13,753 nt of DNA, taken from NCBI GenBank assembly GCA_002314675.1, contig DCGZ01000159.1, forward strand, positions 1 to 13,753. The letters run 5' to 3'. Under the pieces are notes generated by a model. The model worked only from the letters and a program-made list of their open reading frames with translations, was not told the origin of the DNA and did no database searches. The position numbers and the translations under genes were made by a program. Positions 6,516 to 12,779 of this stretch are shown piece by piece (the first letter of the stretch is position 1; each line of letters opens with the position of its first letter). The DNA comes from Fibrobacter sp. UBA1765 (lineage in GTDB: Bacteria; Fibrobacterota; Fibrobacteria; Fibrobacterales; Fibrobacteraceae).

Positions 6516-6611
6516 GGCTATAAAAAAACTCTGAACTTTTAACTTTAACAAATTCAAGAAACGCTTGTATTAGATCTTCTGGTATCTTGCGTCTTGTTCT
6601 TGCATCTGATT

Positions 6612-7718
6612 ATGTTCCAGACCTCTCATACAGAACTCAACAACCTTCGTGAACGCATCGACAAGTTGCGTGGTTACCTTGACTTGGAATCCAAGGAAGA
6701 AGAACTTTACGTTCTTGAAAAACAGTCGGGCGATCCTGAATTCTGGAATGACCAGGACAAGGCTCAGAGTACCTTGAAACGCATTGGTGCCTTGCGAGAT
6801 GCCTTGAACGGTTGGCAGGAAGTTTCTACAAACTGCAATGACCTTGCCGAACTATATGAAATGAGCAAGGAAGAGGAATCCGAGGAACTTACGGCTACCA
6901 TTGAAAGCGATGTGGCTGCCCTCCGTGCCCGCATCGAAGAGATGGAATTCAAGAAGATGCTGAACGGTCCGGACGATGCATGCAACTGTCTGCTTTCCAT
7001 TCACCCGGGGGCTGGCGGCACGGAATCCCAGGACTGGGCTTTGATGCTTTTCCGCATGTACACGCACTTTTTTGAACGTGAAAAGATGGACTTCAAGGTT
7101 GTCGATTTTCAGGAAGCTGAAGATGCTGGCTTGAAGAGCGCAACTATCGAAGTGACTTGCGAAAATGCATACGGACTTCTCCGTTCCGAAATCGGCGTGC
7201 ACCGTCTTGTTCGTATTAGTCCGTTCGATGCAAATGCCCGCCGCCATACAAGCTTTACCGCTGTTTACTTGTACCCGGAACATGAAGATGTTGAATTTGA
7301 CCTCGACATGAGTGAAGTCCGTGTGGATACTTACCGTTCAAGCGGCGCGGGTGGCCAGTACATTAACAAGACTGATTCCGCTGTGCGAATGACCCACTTG
7401 CCTACGGGCATTATGGCTAGCTGCCAAACAGAACGTTCGCAGATCCAGAACCGTGAAACCTGCTATAAAATGCTCAAGACTATGGTCGCAGACCATTACC
7501 GCATGGAAGAAGAAGCCAAGCGTGATGCGCGCATGGCCGAAAAGAAAAAGGTGGAATGGGGTAGCCAGATCCGCAGCTATGTTCTGCAGCCGTACCAGCT
7601 CGTGAAGGACTTGCGCACCGGCGTTGAAACTTCCGATACCGCAGGCGTTCTGGATGGCAAGCTCAAGCCGTTTATTAATGCTTATTTGTTAAGCACGAGC
7701 GAAACGCAGAACAGCTAA
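6612..7718 (+). CDS. prfB: peptide chain release factor 2
   Basis: RF2 recognises UGA and UAA stop codons in the ribosomal A site and triggers peptide release. The codon-recognition tripeptide SPF is at 203-205 and the catalytic GGQ at 247-249, close to the E. coli positions; length is 368 residues. ATG 6612 aligns with the family N-terminus; the TTG at 6594 would only add six hydrophobic residues. No ribosome-binding site is seen. In most bacteria a +1 programmed frameshift (CTT TGA C) interrupts prfB near codon 25. Here the equivalent site (LRGYLDL, codons 19-25) reads CTT GAC straight through, so there is no autoregulatory frameshift. The stop overlaps the convergent phosphatase gene by four bases. 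Confidence 0.97.
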   Translation: MFQTSHTELNNLRERIDKLRGYLDLESKEEELYVLEKQSGDPEFWNDQDKAQSTLKRIGALRDALNGWQEVSTNCNDLAELYEMSKEEESEELTATIESDVAALRARIEEMEFKKMLNGPDDACNCLLSIHPGAGGTESQDWALMLFRMYTHFFEREKMDFKVVDFQEAEDAGLKSATIEVTCENAYGLLRSEIGVHRLVRISPFDANARRHTSFTAVYLYPEHEDVEFDLDMSEVRVDTYRSSGAGGQYINKTDSAVRMTHLPTGIMASCQTERSQIQNRETCYKMLKTMVADHYRMEEEAKRDARMAEKKKVEWGSQIRSYVLQPYQLVKDLRTGVETSDTAGVLDGKLKPFINAYLLSTSETQNS

Positions 7719-8344
7719 CCAGCTACGTCCAACGGTTTCATTGGCAAGCCGTCAAAAATGTTTTCCATCTTTTTGCAAACGAGCTTTCCGTCAACTTTAT
7801 CAAATTCAAAACGCGTAACCATTGCGTAATGAAAACGCCCTTCGACAAAGTCGTTGTCGGGTACGCCGCAGTAGCGGTGCATTACGCTTGCGATAATCCC
7901 TGCGTGGCTTACCCACATGACTTCGGTGTTTGGGAAATCTTCAAAGTTTTTGTGAAGCAGCTTGTCCATGCGTTCGTCCACTTCGTGGAACGATTCTCCG
8001 TTCTTGAACTTGTAGCCGCGAAGGTCAGCCTTCCAGGCGGCCATTTCATCGCGAGGCGTTTCGTTTAGCTTTTGACCTTCCCAGGAACCAAAGTTTACTT
8101 CAATGATTTCTTCTGCCTTTTCGACTGGCTGGTTTAAAAATTCACCAACTTTTTGGGCGAGCTTGTAGCTACGCTGTAGCGGGCTAGAAAAAATCTTTAC
8201 AGGAGCTACATTTGCTTTTTTCAAGGCTTCAAGAACAGGTGGGTATTCTTCTGGGAAGCTTGGAGAAACGTCAAGGTCTAGGCGACCGTAGCAAATGTCT
8301 TTTGGGTTGAATGGCTTTGTGTGTCGAATGGTCCAAAGAATCAT
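7715..8344 (-). CDS. histidine phosphatase family protein, alpha-ribazole-phosphatase-like
   Basis: A phosphomonoesterase of the phosphoglycerate-mutase/CobC superfamily, using a phosphohistidine intermediate. It has the catalytic pair R7-H8 (TIRHTKP), the CobC-like ICYGRLDLDVS block, FSSPLQRSYKLA with R58, the acidic EVNFGSWEGQ (E82), NGESF (about 115-119) and the second histidine H147 in WVSHAG. RHT in place of RHG and the ICYGR block favour alpha-ribazole-5'-phosphate phosphatase (late cobalamin assembly), but no cobalamin gene is nearby, so the substrate is open. I start at ATG 8344 (209 residues). The frame stays open to 8479, but that extension would run through the SRP RNA terminator and RNA and has no homology. 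TATATT eight bases upstream hints at a near-leaderless message. Its tail overlaps prfB. Confidence 0.85.
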   Translation of the reverse strand: MILWTIRHTKPFNPKDICYGRLDLDVSPSFPEEYPPVLEALKKANVAPVKIFSSPLQRSYKLAQKVGEFLNQPVEKAEEIIEVNFGSWEGQKLNETPRDEMAAWKADLRGYKFKNGESFHEVDERMDKLLHKNFEDFPNTEVMWVSHAGIIASVMHRYCGVPDNDFVEGRFHYAMVTRFEFDKVDGKLVCKKMENIFDGLPMKPLDVAG

Positions 8345-8373
8345 GCTGCACAATATAGAAAATGGCAGGAAAC

Positions 8374-8403
8374 AAAAAAGCAACCCTTTGAAGGTTGCTT
8401 TTA
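8374..8403 (-). terminator. intrinsic terminator of the SRP RNA gene
   Basis: On the minus strand AAGCAACC and GGTTGCTT pair over 8 bp around a 7-base loop, followed by a run of T (8374-8379). It lies between the RNA and the phosphatase start, insulating the two. T-runs on both sides make it potentially bidirectional. Confidence 0.85.
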
Positions 8404-8409
8404 AAAAAG

Positions 8410-8503
8410 TACTAGGCGACCCACGCACATAAAAACTCGCAAGTCCGTTGCTGCTTTCGCCCTGGCGATTTGCCCGCAAATAGTCATTGCGAGGGGCCTA
8501 GCG
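8410..8503 (-). ncRNA. ffs: signal recognition particle RNA, small bacterial (4.5S) type
   Basis: SRP RNA binds Ffh and guides ribosomes making membrane or exported proteins to FtsY. On the minus strand the ends pair: GCTAGGC (from 8502) with GCCTAGT (ending 8411), then CCC with GGG, and CGCA with TGCG. The apical part reads CAGG-GC-GAAA-GC-AGCA: the conserved CAGG/AGCA symmetric loop that binds the Ffh M domain, capped by a GNRA loop, followed by ACGG. The 3' end GTGGGTCGCCTAG also resembles SRP RNAs. Length is about 93 nt. An excellent promoter and terminator flank it. One oddity: the stem between symmetric loop and tetraloop is 2 bp, where about 3 is usual. Ends are inferred from pairing and promoter spacing. 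Confidence 0.82.
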
Positions 8504-8509
8504 AACACA

Positions 8510-8538
8510 ATTATAGTAATAGTTTTAAAAAATTGCAA
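8510..8538 (-). promoter_or_regulatory. sigma-70-type promoter of the SRP RNA gene
   Basis: On the minus strand TTGCAA (8538-8533), a 17-base spacer and a perfect TATAAT (8515-8510). Initiation is expected near 8503, just at the first base of the RNA's closing helix. This is the clearest promoter in the window. Confidence 0.88.
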
Positions 8539-8553
8539 GGGGTTTTTGAAAAA

Positions 8554-8588
8554 GTAGTCAGTCGGCTGTAGTCTGTCGTCTGAAATGT
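8554..8588 (+). repeat. dispersed repeat, family A head, copy 3
   Basis: GTAGTCAGTCGGCTGTAG followed by TCTGTCGTC matches the first ~28 bases of 1-87; the AT-rich tail is absent. The inverted partner at 8867-8898 makes this the left end of a 345-bp inverted-repeat-bounded block. Confidence 0.7.
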
Positions 8589-8866
8589 AACTTATCATAT
8601 TATTCCCGGCCCCGACAAGCACGTCATTCCCGGCTCCGACCGGGAATCTCCAGCATGCAAAGATCCTCGATCAGGTCGAGGATGACGGTTAAGATGCAAG
8701 AAGCCAGAGGTTCGACAAGTGATTCGACAAGCTCTTCATAGACTTCACCAACCTTGTGATGGTCATGTCTTTGCGAACGTAGTGAAGCAACCCAGAAATA
8801 TATGGATTGCCACGGGCCTAAAGGCCCTCGCAATGACATTTCATTATTAATTGTTAATTGAACATT
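8589..8866. other. gene-free block of nested palindromic repeats
   Basis: No gene is supported. Three hairpin units are visible: ATTCCCGG/CCGGGAAT (8626-8647), ATCCTCGA/TCGAGGAT (8663-8683) and GGGCCTAAAGGCCC (8814-8827). The last sits in a longer element beginning GTCATGTCTTTGCGAA (8763) and ending CTCGCAATGAC (8837), an imperfect inverted repeat of the GTCATTGCGAG type. TTCGACAAG occurs twice (from 8712 and 8724). Confidence 0.65.
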
Positions 8867-8898
8867 CAGTCGACAGACGTCAGCCTACAGCCGACAAT
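8867..8898 (-). repeat. family A head sequence, inverted copy
   Basis: The reverse complement contains GTCGGCTGTAGGCTG exactly as in copy 1, followed by ACGTCTGTCGACTG. It pairs with the direct copy at 8554. Confidence 0.7.
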
Positions 8899-8972
8899 TA
8901 AAGATGCAAGAGCCAGATGCAAGAAACAAGAAATACTTTCGTCTTTCGTCTACCAGCGAAGCGGTCTTTCGT

Positions 8973-9040
8973 CTAATCACTAGCTCCTATCCCCTAAATC
9001 CTAACCTCTAAATCTTAACCTCTAAATCCTAACCACTAAA
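8973..9040 (+). repeat. CTA-rich family B repeat with 14-bp period
   Basis: Three tandem units of about 14 bases, CTAAATCCTAACCT and variants (about 8993-9036), follow AATCACTAGCTCCTATCCC. The preceding bases (8935-8972) carry three TTTCGTCT copies. The run ends 23 bases before the ATG at 9063. Confidence 0.7.
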
Positions 9041-9046
9041 AAAAAC

Positions 9047-9054
9047 TATCTTTG
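9047..9054 (+). promoter_or_regulatory. possible -10-like element before the membrane-protein operon
   Basis: TATCTTTG lies eight bases before ATG 9063, in the same place and of the same TAnnTTTG form as the element before rnd. No ribosome-binding site lies between it and the start. No clear -35. Confidence 0.25.
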
Positions 9055-9062
9055 GGCTCGCT

Positions 9063-9647
9063 ATGTTTGAGTTTTTGCCGTATACCACCATATATTTGCT
9101 TTGGATTCCCCTGATTTTTTGGGTCCTCTTTTTTATTGTATGCAAATTCTTGACTTATCCTACAGTTATAAAGAAGAAACTGAAAAACGGAGAACCGTGG
9201 GTATACATTCCTGATTGGTGGAAAAAGAAGGCTGGGCTTGCTTTGCTTGCAAGGCTTTCCCAGGTTTTGCTTTCTGTTCTTGCGGTTGCTGGTTCCACAT
9301 TTTCTGTGGTCTTTGCATTGTGGTATTTAGAATTCGAACATTTTGAATTTGGCTTAGCCTCTGCAGTTGTTTTTATTGTTTTGCTCGTAGTAATTTCAAG
9401 GAAGGCTTCGCTACAAATGTACGAGCTTGAACGAGCTACATTCTATTTGTTCATGCAGCGTCTGCGAGTATCTTCCCAAAAGAAGGGCCTTGCTACTACG
9501 ATGGACAATTTGCGTTCCCGCAGTACATGGGAACTGCAGCGGACTCTTTTGCGTGTAGAAAAACGCGGTTGCTTGCGGCGTTATTTGCTTGCTGCATCTA
9601 GGACCAAGAAATTCCCGAAGGAACTGTATACGGAGGTCGTTCGATGA
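9063..9647 (+). CDS. unrecognised three-span inner-membrane protein
   Basis: I do not recognise a family. The 194 residues hold three hydrophobic segments (about 10-27, 67-89 and 97-111). A basic loop between the first two contains KNGEPWVYIPDWWKKK, with an aromatic cluster that could lie at the membrane surface. The C-terminal ~80 residues are soluble and strongly basic (many Arg and Lys), probably cytoplasmic. The stop overlaps the ATG of the squalene synthase gene by four bases (ATGA), so the two are likely translated together. By position it may act in isoprenoid lipid handling or simply share expression. It has no ribosome-binding site. Confidence 0.8.
   Translation: MFEFLPYTTIYLLWIPLIFWVLFFIVCKFLTYPTVIKKKLKNGEPWVYIPDWWKKKAGLALLARLSQVLLSVLAVAGSTFSVVFALWYLEFEHFEFGLASAVVFIVLLVVISRKASLQMYELERATFYLFMQRLRVSSQKKGLATTMDNLRSRSTWELQRTLLRVEKRGCLRRYLLAASRTKKFPKELYTEVVR
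9632..9636 (+). promoter_or_regulatory. strong ribosome-binding site of the squalene synthase gene
   Basis: GGAGG seven bases before ATG 9644, inside the 3' end of the upstream gene. It fixes the start and supports independent re-initiation on the operon message. Confidence 0.7.
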
Positions 9648-10684
9648 AGAATTTGCCTAAGTACCAGTATGCCGAAGAAATTTTGCTCAAGGTTTCTCGC
9701 ACATTTGCGTTGAACATCAATGTTCTTCGTGGTGAATTGCACAATGCTGTTTTGTTAGCTTACCTGTATTTGCGAATTGCAGATACAGTTGAAGACGACC
9801 CGGTAATGCAGGCTAGCGAAAAGGAACGCGTTCTTGGCCTTTTTTCAAATATTTTTGAAGATGAATCCAAGCTGTTAGAACGCCTCGAAATCTTCATGGC
9901 AGCCTTGCCCGCCAGTTGGAATGATTCTGAAAGCTACGACCAGCAGCTTTCAGTAAATTCAAGGAATGTTGTTCCGCTTTTGCTTGAATTGCCTGCGCAG
10001 TTTAGAAAGCCGATTTGCGACGTCGTTATTGAAATGTGTGCAGGCATGGCCAAGTTTGCTCTTCGTGAAGAGGATGCTCGCCGTGGTGGTTGGCTCACGC
10101 TTGATTCTGTAGAAGATCTTGATGAATACTGTTATTATGTTGCTGGCATTGTAGGCAAGTTCCTTTCTAATGTGTTCTATGCGGCTAAGCCTGGCATCGG
10201 GGTTGAAAAAATCAAGATTATGAAAACCCTTGACGTGAGCTTTGGCCTTGCCTTGCAAATCACGAACATTGTAAAGGATGTCCGTGAAGATTCGCTGCGC
10301 AATGTTTGCTTTGTCCCTGAAGAAATTTGCAAGCGCCATGGCTTTAACAGTTCTCCAGAAATGTTCTTGCCAAACGCAAATGCTTCGGACCGTGCAGCTG
10401 TAATGGCAGAACTTGTAGAAAAGGCCTGGAAACACGTTCTTGACGGCGTTGAATATACCTTGCTGATTCCTCGTCGCTATGCCCGAATTAGATTGTTCTG
10501 CCTGTGGCCGCTTATGATGGCTGCCGAAAACCTCAAGGCTATAGGCAACGGGGCGAAAATTTTTGAAGTCCAGGGCAAGGTCAAGATTACTCGCGACGAC
10601 GTTAAGAGAATCTTGAAGAGTACCATGCTTCATTTTTATTCTAATAGTTGGATTTCGCAAACAATCGAGGACCTTCGCCAATGA
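9644..10684 (+). CDS. squalene synthase, resembling the eukaryotic (ERG9/FDFT1) type
   Basis: Expected to condense two farnesyl diphosphates head to head, through presqualene diphosphate, to squalene. The first aspartate-rich motif is LRIADTVEDD (D47-D51), in the LRxxDTxEDD form of eukaryotic squalene synthases rather than the DDxxD form of phytoene synthases. YCYYVAGIVGKFLS (162 onward) closely matches YCHYVAGLVGxGLS of that group, and EMCAGMAKF precedes it as expected. The second motif is NIVKDVREDSLRN (D212, D216). SRTFALNI near residue 18 also fits. Length is 346 residues; no C-terminal membrane anchor is obvious. It lies between an unknown membrane protein and lspA with 4-base overlaps on both sides. 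No cyclase or other hopanoid gene is in the window, so the end product is open. Presqualene- or phytoene-forming activity is not excluded. Confidence 0.85.
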   Translation: MKNLPKYQYAEEILLKVSRTFALNINVLRGELHNAVLLAYLYLRIADTVEDDPVMQASEKERVLGLFSNIFEDESKLLERLEIFMAALPASWNDSESYDQQLSVNSRNVVPLLLELPAQFRKPICDVVIEMCAGMAKFALREEDARRGGWLTLDSVEDLDEYCYYVAGIVGKFLSNVFYAAKPGIGVEKIKIMKTLDVSFGLALQITNIVKDVREDSLRNVCFVPEEICKRHGFNSSPEMFLPNANASDRAAVMAELVEKAWKHVLDGVEYTLLIPRRYARIRLFCLWPLMMAAENLKAIGNGAKIFEVQGKVKITRDDVKRILKSTMLHFYSNSWISQTIEDLRQ

Positions 10685-11253
10685 TCAAAAAAATCAATAC
10701 GCTCTGGTTCCATGTAGCTTTAATTGTTTTTAGTATTGTTGCTGACCAGGCTACAAAGCTTTGGGCAATCGCTCGCTTTACAAATGAAGAAGGCTTCCCG
10801 AATTATCAAAAGATCCAGATTATTGGTGATTACCTTCGCTTTAATCTTGTGTATAACAAGGGCGCTGCATTCAGCAGTCGTCCGCAAGACATTGCTCCAT
10901 TCTTGCCGCCGTGGCTTTTCTTTTTGCTTTTGACAATCATAGCTGGCGGAGCTCTTGTTTGGTTCTATAAGAGCATTGATAAACGTGACTGGCTTTCTCG
11001 CCTTGGTCTTGCCATGGTGTTTGGTGGCGCGATTGGCAACTTTATTGACCGCATGCGCATGCAGCAGGTCGTAGACTTTATTGATTGCGACTTGCCAGAC
11101 TTTATCATGACTCGTTTTCCGACATTCAATGTTGCGGATTCCTTTGTGACCGTAGGTGTTGCGTTCCTGATTCTTTCGCCGTTTGTCCTTAAAGAAATAC
11201 ACAAGCAAATTAAGAGTGAAGAAAAACAGAAGAAAGAAGATAGAAACAGATAA
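10681..11253 (+). CDS. lspA: lipoprotein signal peptidase (signal peptidase II)
   Basis: An inner-membrane aspartic protease that cleaves the signal peptide of diacylglyceryl-modified prolipoproteins, such as the LptE-like protein encoded earlier. Family motifs are present: VADQATKLW (near residue 22), YNKGAAFS, catalytic D123 in GGAIGNFIDRM with VVDFID after it, and catalytic D153 in FNVADSF. Four membrane spans are visible. ATG 10681 gives 190 residues, overlaps the squalene synthase stop by four bases and follows GAGGA (10667-10671). A possible upstream TTG at 10648 lies inside the previous gene. The C-terminal 20 residues are highly charged (Lys, Glu), longer than in E. coli. Confidence 0.96.
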   Translation: MIKKINTLWFHVALIVFSIVADQATKLWAIARFTNEEGFPNYQKIQIIGDYLRFNLVYNKGAAFSSRPQDIAPFLPPWLFFLLLTIIAGGALVWFYKSIDKRDWLSRLGLAMVFGGAIGNFIDRMRMQQVVDFIDCDLPDFIMTRFPTFNVADSFVTVGVAFLILSPFVLKEIHKQIKSEEKQKKEDRNR

Positions 11254-11428
11254 CTAACAACTAATGACTAATAACTAATTCTTTAGAGACTAGGTTCTAG
11301 AAACTAGAGACTAGAAACGCACATTTACATTCCCTAACCTCTAGCCTCTAATTTCTAATTTCTAAAAACTGGAACTCAACATTCACTAATCACTAGATCC
11401 TAGCCCCTAAATCCTAGATCCTAAAAAA
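11254..11428 (+). repeat. CTA-rich intergenic tract including family B repeat
   Basis: About 175 bases made almost wholly of CTAA, CTAG and TCTAA units. It includes the palindrome TTCTAGAA (11292-11299), CTAGAGACTAGAAAC-type repeats, and from 11380 the family B sequence CATTCACTAATCACTAGAT with its CCTAG-rich tail. It ends about three bases before the RluD-like start. No gene and no typical terminator are seen; CTAA/CTAG units give stops in all forward frames. Confidence 0.65.
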
Positions 11429-11431
11429 CTT

Positions 11432-12697
11432 ATGAACCAGATTACCGTTGATGAAAAAAGTGAAGGCCTCCGCGTAGACAAGTTCTTGCAGAATGCTCTT
11501 GCAGACTATTCTCGTACCGACATCCAGAATTTGCTTGCCGACAAGAAAGTTCTTTTTGACGGAAAGCCTGTTCAAAAGAGCTTCCGCGTGGAAGAAGGAA
11601 TGATCTTTGATTTGCTCGGCCTCCCAGAAAAGGAAGCGTCGACACTTGAGCCAGAAAACATTCCCTTGAATATTGTCTATGAGGATGAAGATATCGTTGT
11701 AATCAACAAGCCTCGCAACCTTGTTGTGCATCCGGGCAATGGTGTAAAAACAGGTACTCTTGCAGCTGGCCTTTTGTACCATTTCAAGGAAAATCTTTCT
11801 ACTGTAAATGGTCCGCTTCGCCCCGGTATTGTACATCGTCTAGATAAAGATACTCCGGGTCTCATGATTGTTGCAAAGAACGATAACGCACATAGGCACT
11901 TGGCCCACCAGCTTGAAACACGCACGCTTTCGAGAACTTACCAGTCCTTGATTTGGGGCGTGCCGCGTGACCAGGAAGGTGTAATCGATGCTCCGATTGG
12001 CAGGGATGTAAAGAATCGTCTTAAGCAGGCTGTAACTCGTGAAGGTAAGCCAGCACGTACGCATTATACGGCACTTGAATACTTTACCTTTGCAACGCTC
12101 ATGGAGTATAAGCTTGAAACTGGCCGTACGCACCAGATTCGCGTGCATAGCCGCTTTATGGGTACTCCGATTTTTGGCGATCCGCTTTATGAAGGCCGCG
12201 ATACCTGTCTTGTGCGTGTTCAGCCATTGATTCGTGATGTTGCTGAAGAAGCCTTGGCTCTTGCTCCAGCGCAACTTTTGCAGGCTGTAAAGATCAAGCT
12301 CATTCACCCGCGCACCGAAGAAGAAATGGAATTCGAAGTGCCTCGAGAAGAATCTTTTGAACGCATTCTTGAAATCTTGAGGGAAAAGGTTCCTGAAGAA
12401 GCTCCTGTATTTGATGAAGAAGGCTTTAGGGCCTTTGAAGCAGAACATCGTTTTGAAAACGAAGAAGACATCGAAGAAGAAATCTACTTTGAGGATGAAT
12501 ATCCTGAATACGAAGAAAAGGAAATCAAGGTCCGTTTGACTCGAGCAGAGCGCCTTGCAATGAAGAAGGAACGCATAAAAAAGAAGAAGGCCTTGCAGCT
12601 TGAACTTCGCAAGAAGGCTGCCGAAAAGCGTGGCGAGAATCCGGATGAAATTTACGCTGCGGGTTACGAACCAACGGTGGACCCGAACTTGCTGTAA
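11432..12697 (+). CDS. rluD: RluA-family rRNA pseudouridine synthase (RluD-like) with charged C-terminal extension
   Basis: Isomerises uridines to pseudouridine in large-subunit rRNA; RluD modifies helix 69. An S4 RNA-binding domain is at about residues 10-60 (LRVDKFLQNALADYSRTDIQ). The catalytic domain follows, with GIVHRLDKDTPGL carrying the nucleophile D138, then RTYQSLIWG, LETGRTHQIRVH and GDPLYEG. The normal family end (LIHPRTEEEMEFEVP) comes near residue 305. About 110 extra residues follow: first very acidic (EEDIEEEIYFEDEYPEYEEK), then Lys/Arg/Glu-rich (KKERIKKKKALQLELRKKAA). The extension is in frame, with no stop or shift. The ATG follows CTAAAAAACTT with no ribosome-binding site, directly after the family B repeat. 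RluC or another RluA paralogue cannot be excluded. Confidence 0.87.
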   Translation: MNQITVDEKSEGLRVDKFLQNALADYSRTDIQNLLADKKVLFDGKPVQKSFRVEEGMIFDLLGLPEKEASTLEPENIPLNIVYEDEDIVVINKPRNLVVHPGNGVKTGTLAAGLLYHFKENLSTVNGPLRPGIVHRLDKDTPGLMIVAKNDNAHRHLAHQLETRTLSRTYQSLIWGVPRDQEGVIDAPIGRDVKNRLKQAVTREGKPARTHYTALEYFTFATLMEYKLETGRTHQIRVHSRFMGTPIFGDPLYEGRDTCLVRVQPLIRDVAEEALALAPAQLLQAVKIKLIHPRTEEEMEFEVPREESFERILEILREKVPEEAPVFDEEGFRAFEAEHRFENEEDIEEEIYFEDEYPEYEEKEIKVRLTRAERLAMKKERIKKKKALQLELRKKAAEKRGENPDEIYAAGYEPTVDPNLL

Positions 12698-12724
12698 TTT
12701 GGCATTTTCGCTTGAATTCTACTA

Positions 12725-12755
12725 TAAAAAGTGCAGTTTCGACTGCACTTTTTTG
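12725..12755 (+). terminator. intrinsic terminator after the RluD-like gene
   Basis: AAAAGTGCAGT and ACTGCACTTTT form a perfect stem closed by a TTCG tetraloop, followed by TT. It lies about 28 bases after the stop codon. A-runs on the left make it bidirectional in principle. Confidence 0.92.
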
Positions 12756-12779
12756 TTTAAAAATGGTTATTTTAAGGCT

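Noticed and set aside
6594..6611. TTG 6594 as the start of prfB
   Set aside because: It adds six residues not seen in RF2 proteins, and ATG 6612 matches the usual MFxxxxxxL start.
8345..8479. 45-residue N-terminal extension of the phosphatase
   Set aside because: It would be translated from the SRP RNA and its terminator, has no homology, and the RHT motif sits at the proper distance from ATG 8344.
8554..9040. CRISPR array in the repeat-rich region
   Set aside because: Repeats are irregular in spacing, inverted and of different families, with no unique equal-length spacers and no cas genes.
12600..12779. Upstream extension of the MoxR frame from 12600
   Set aside because: It overlaps the end of the RluD-like gene and passes through the terminator hairpin; no MoxR similarity before 12780.
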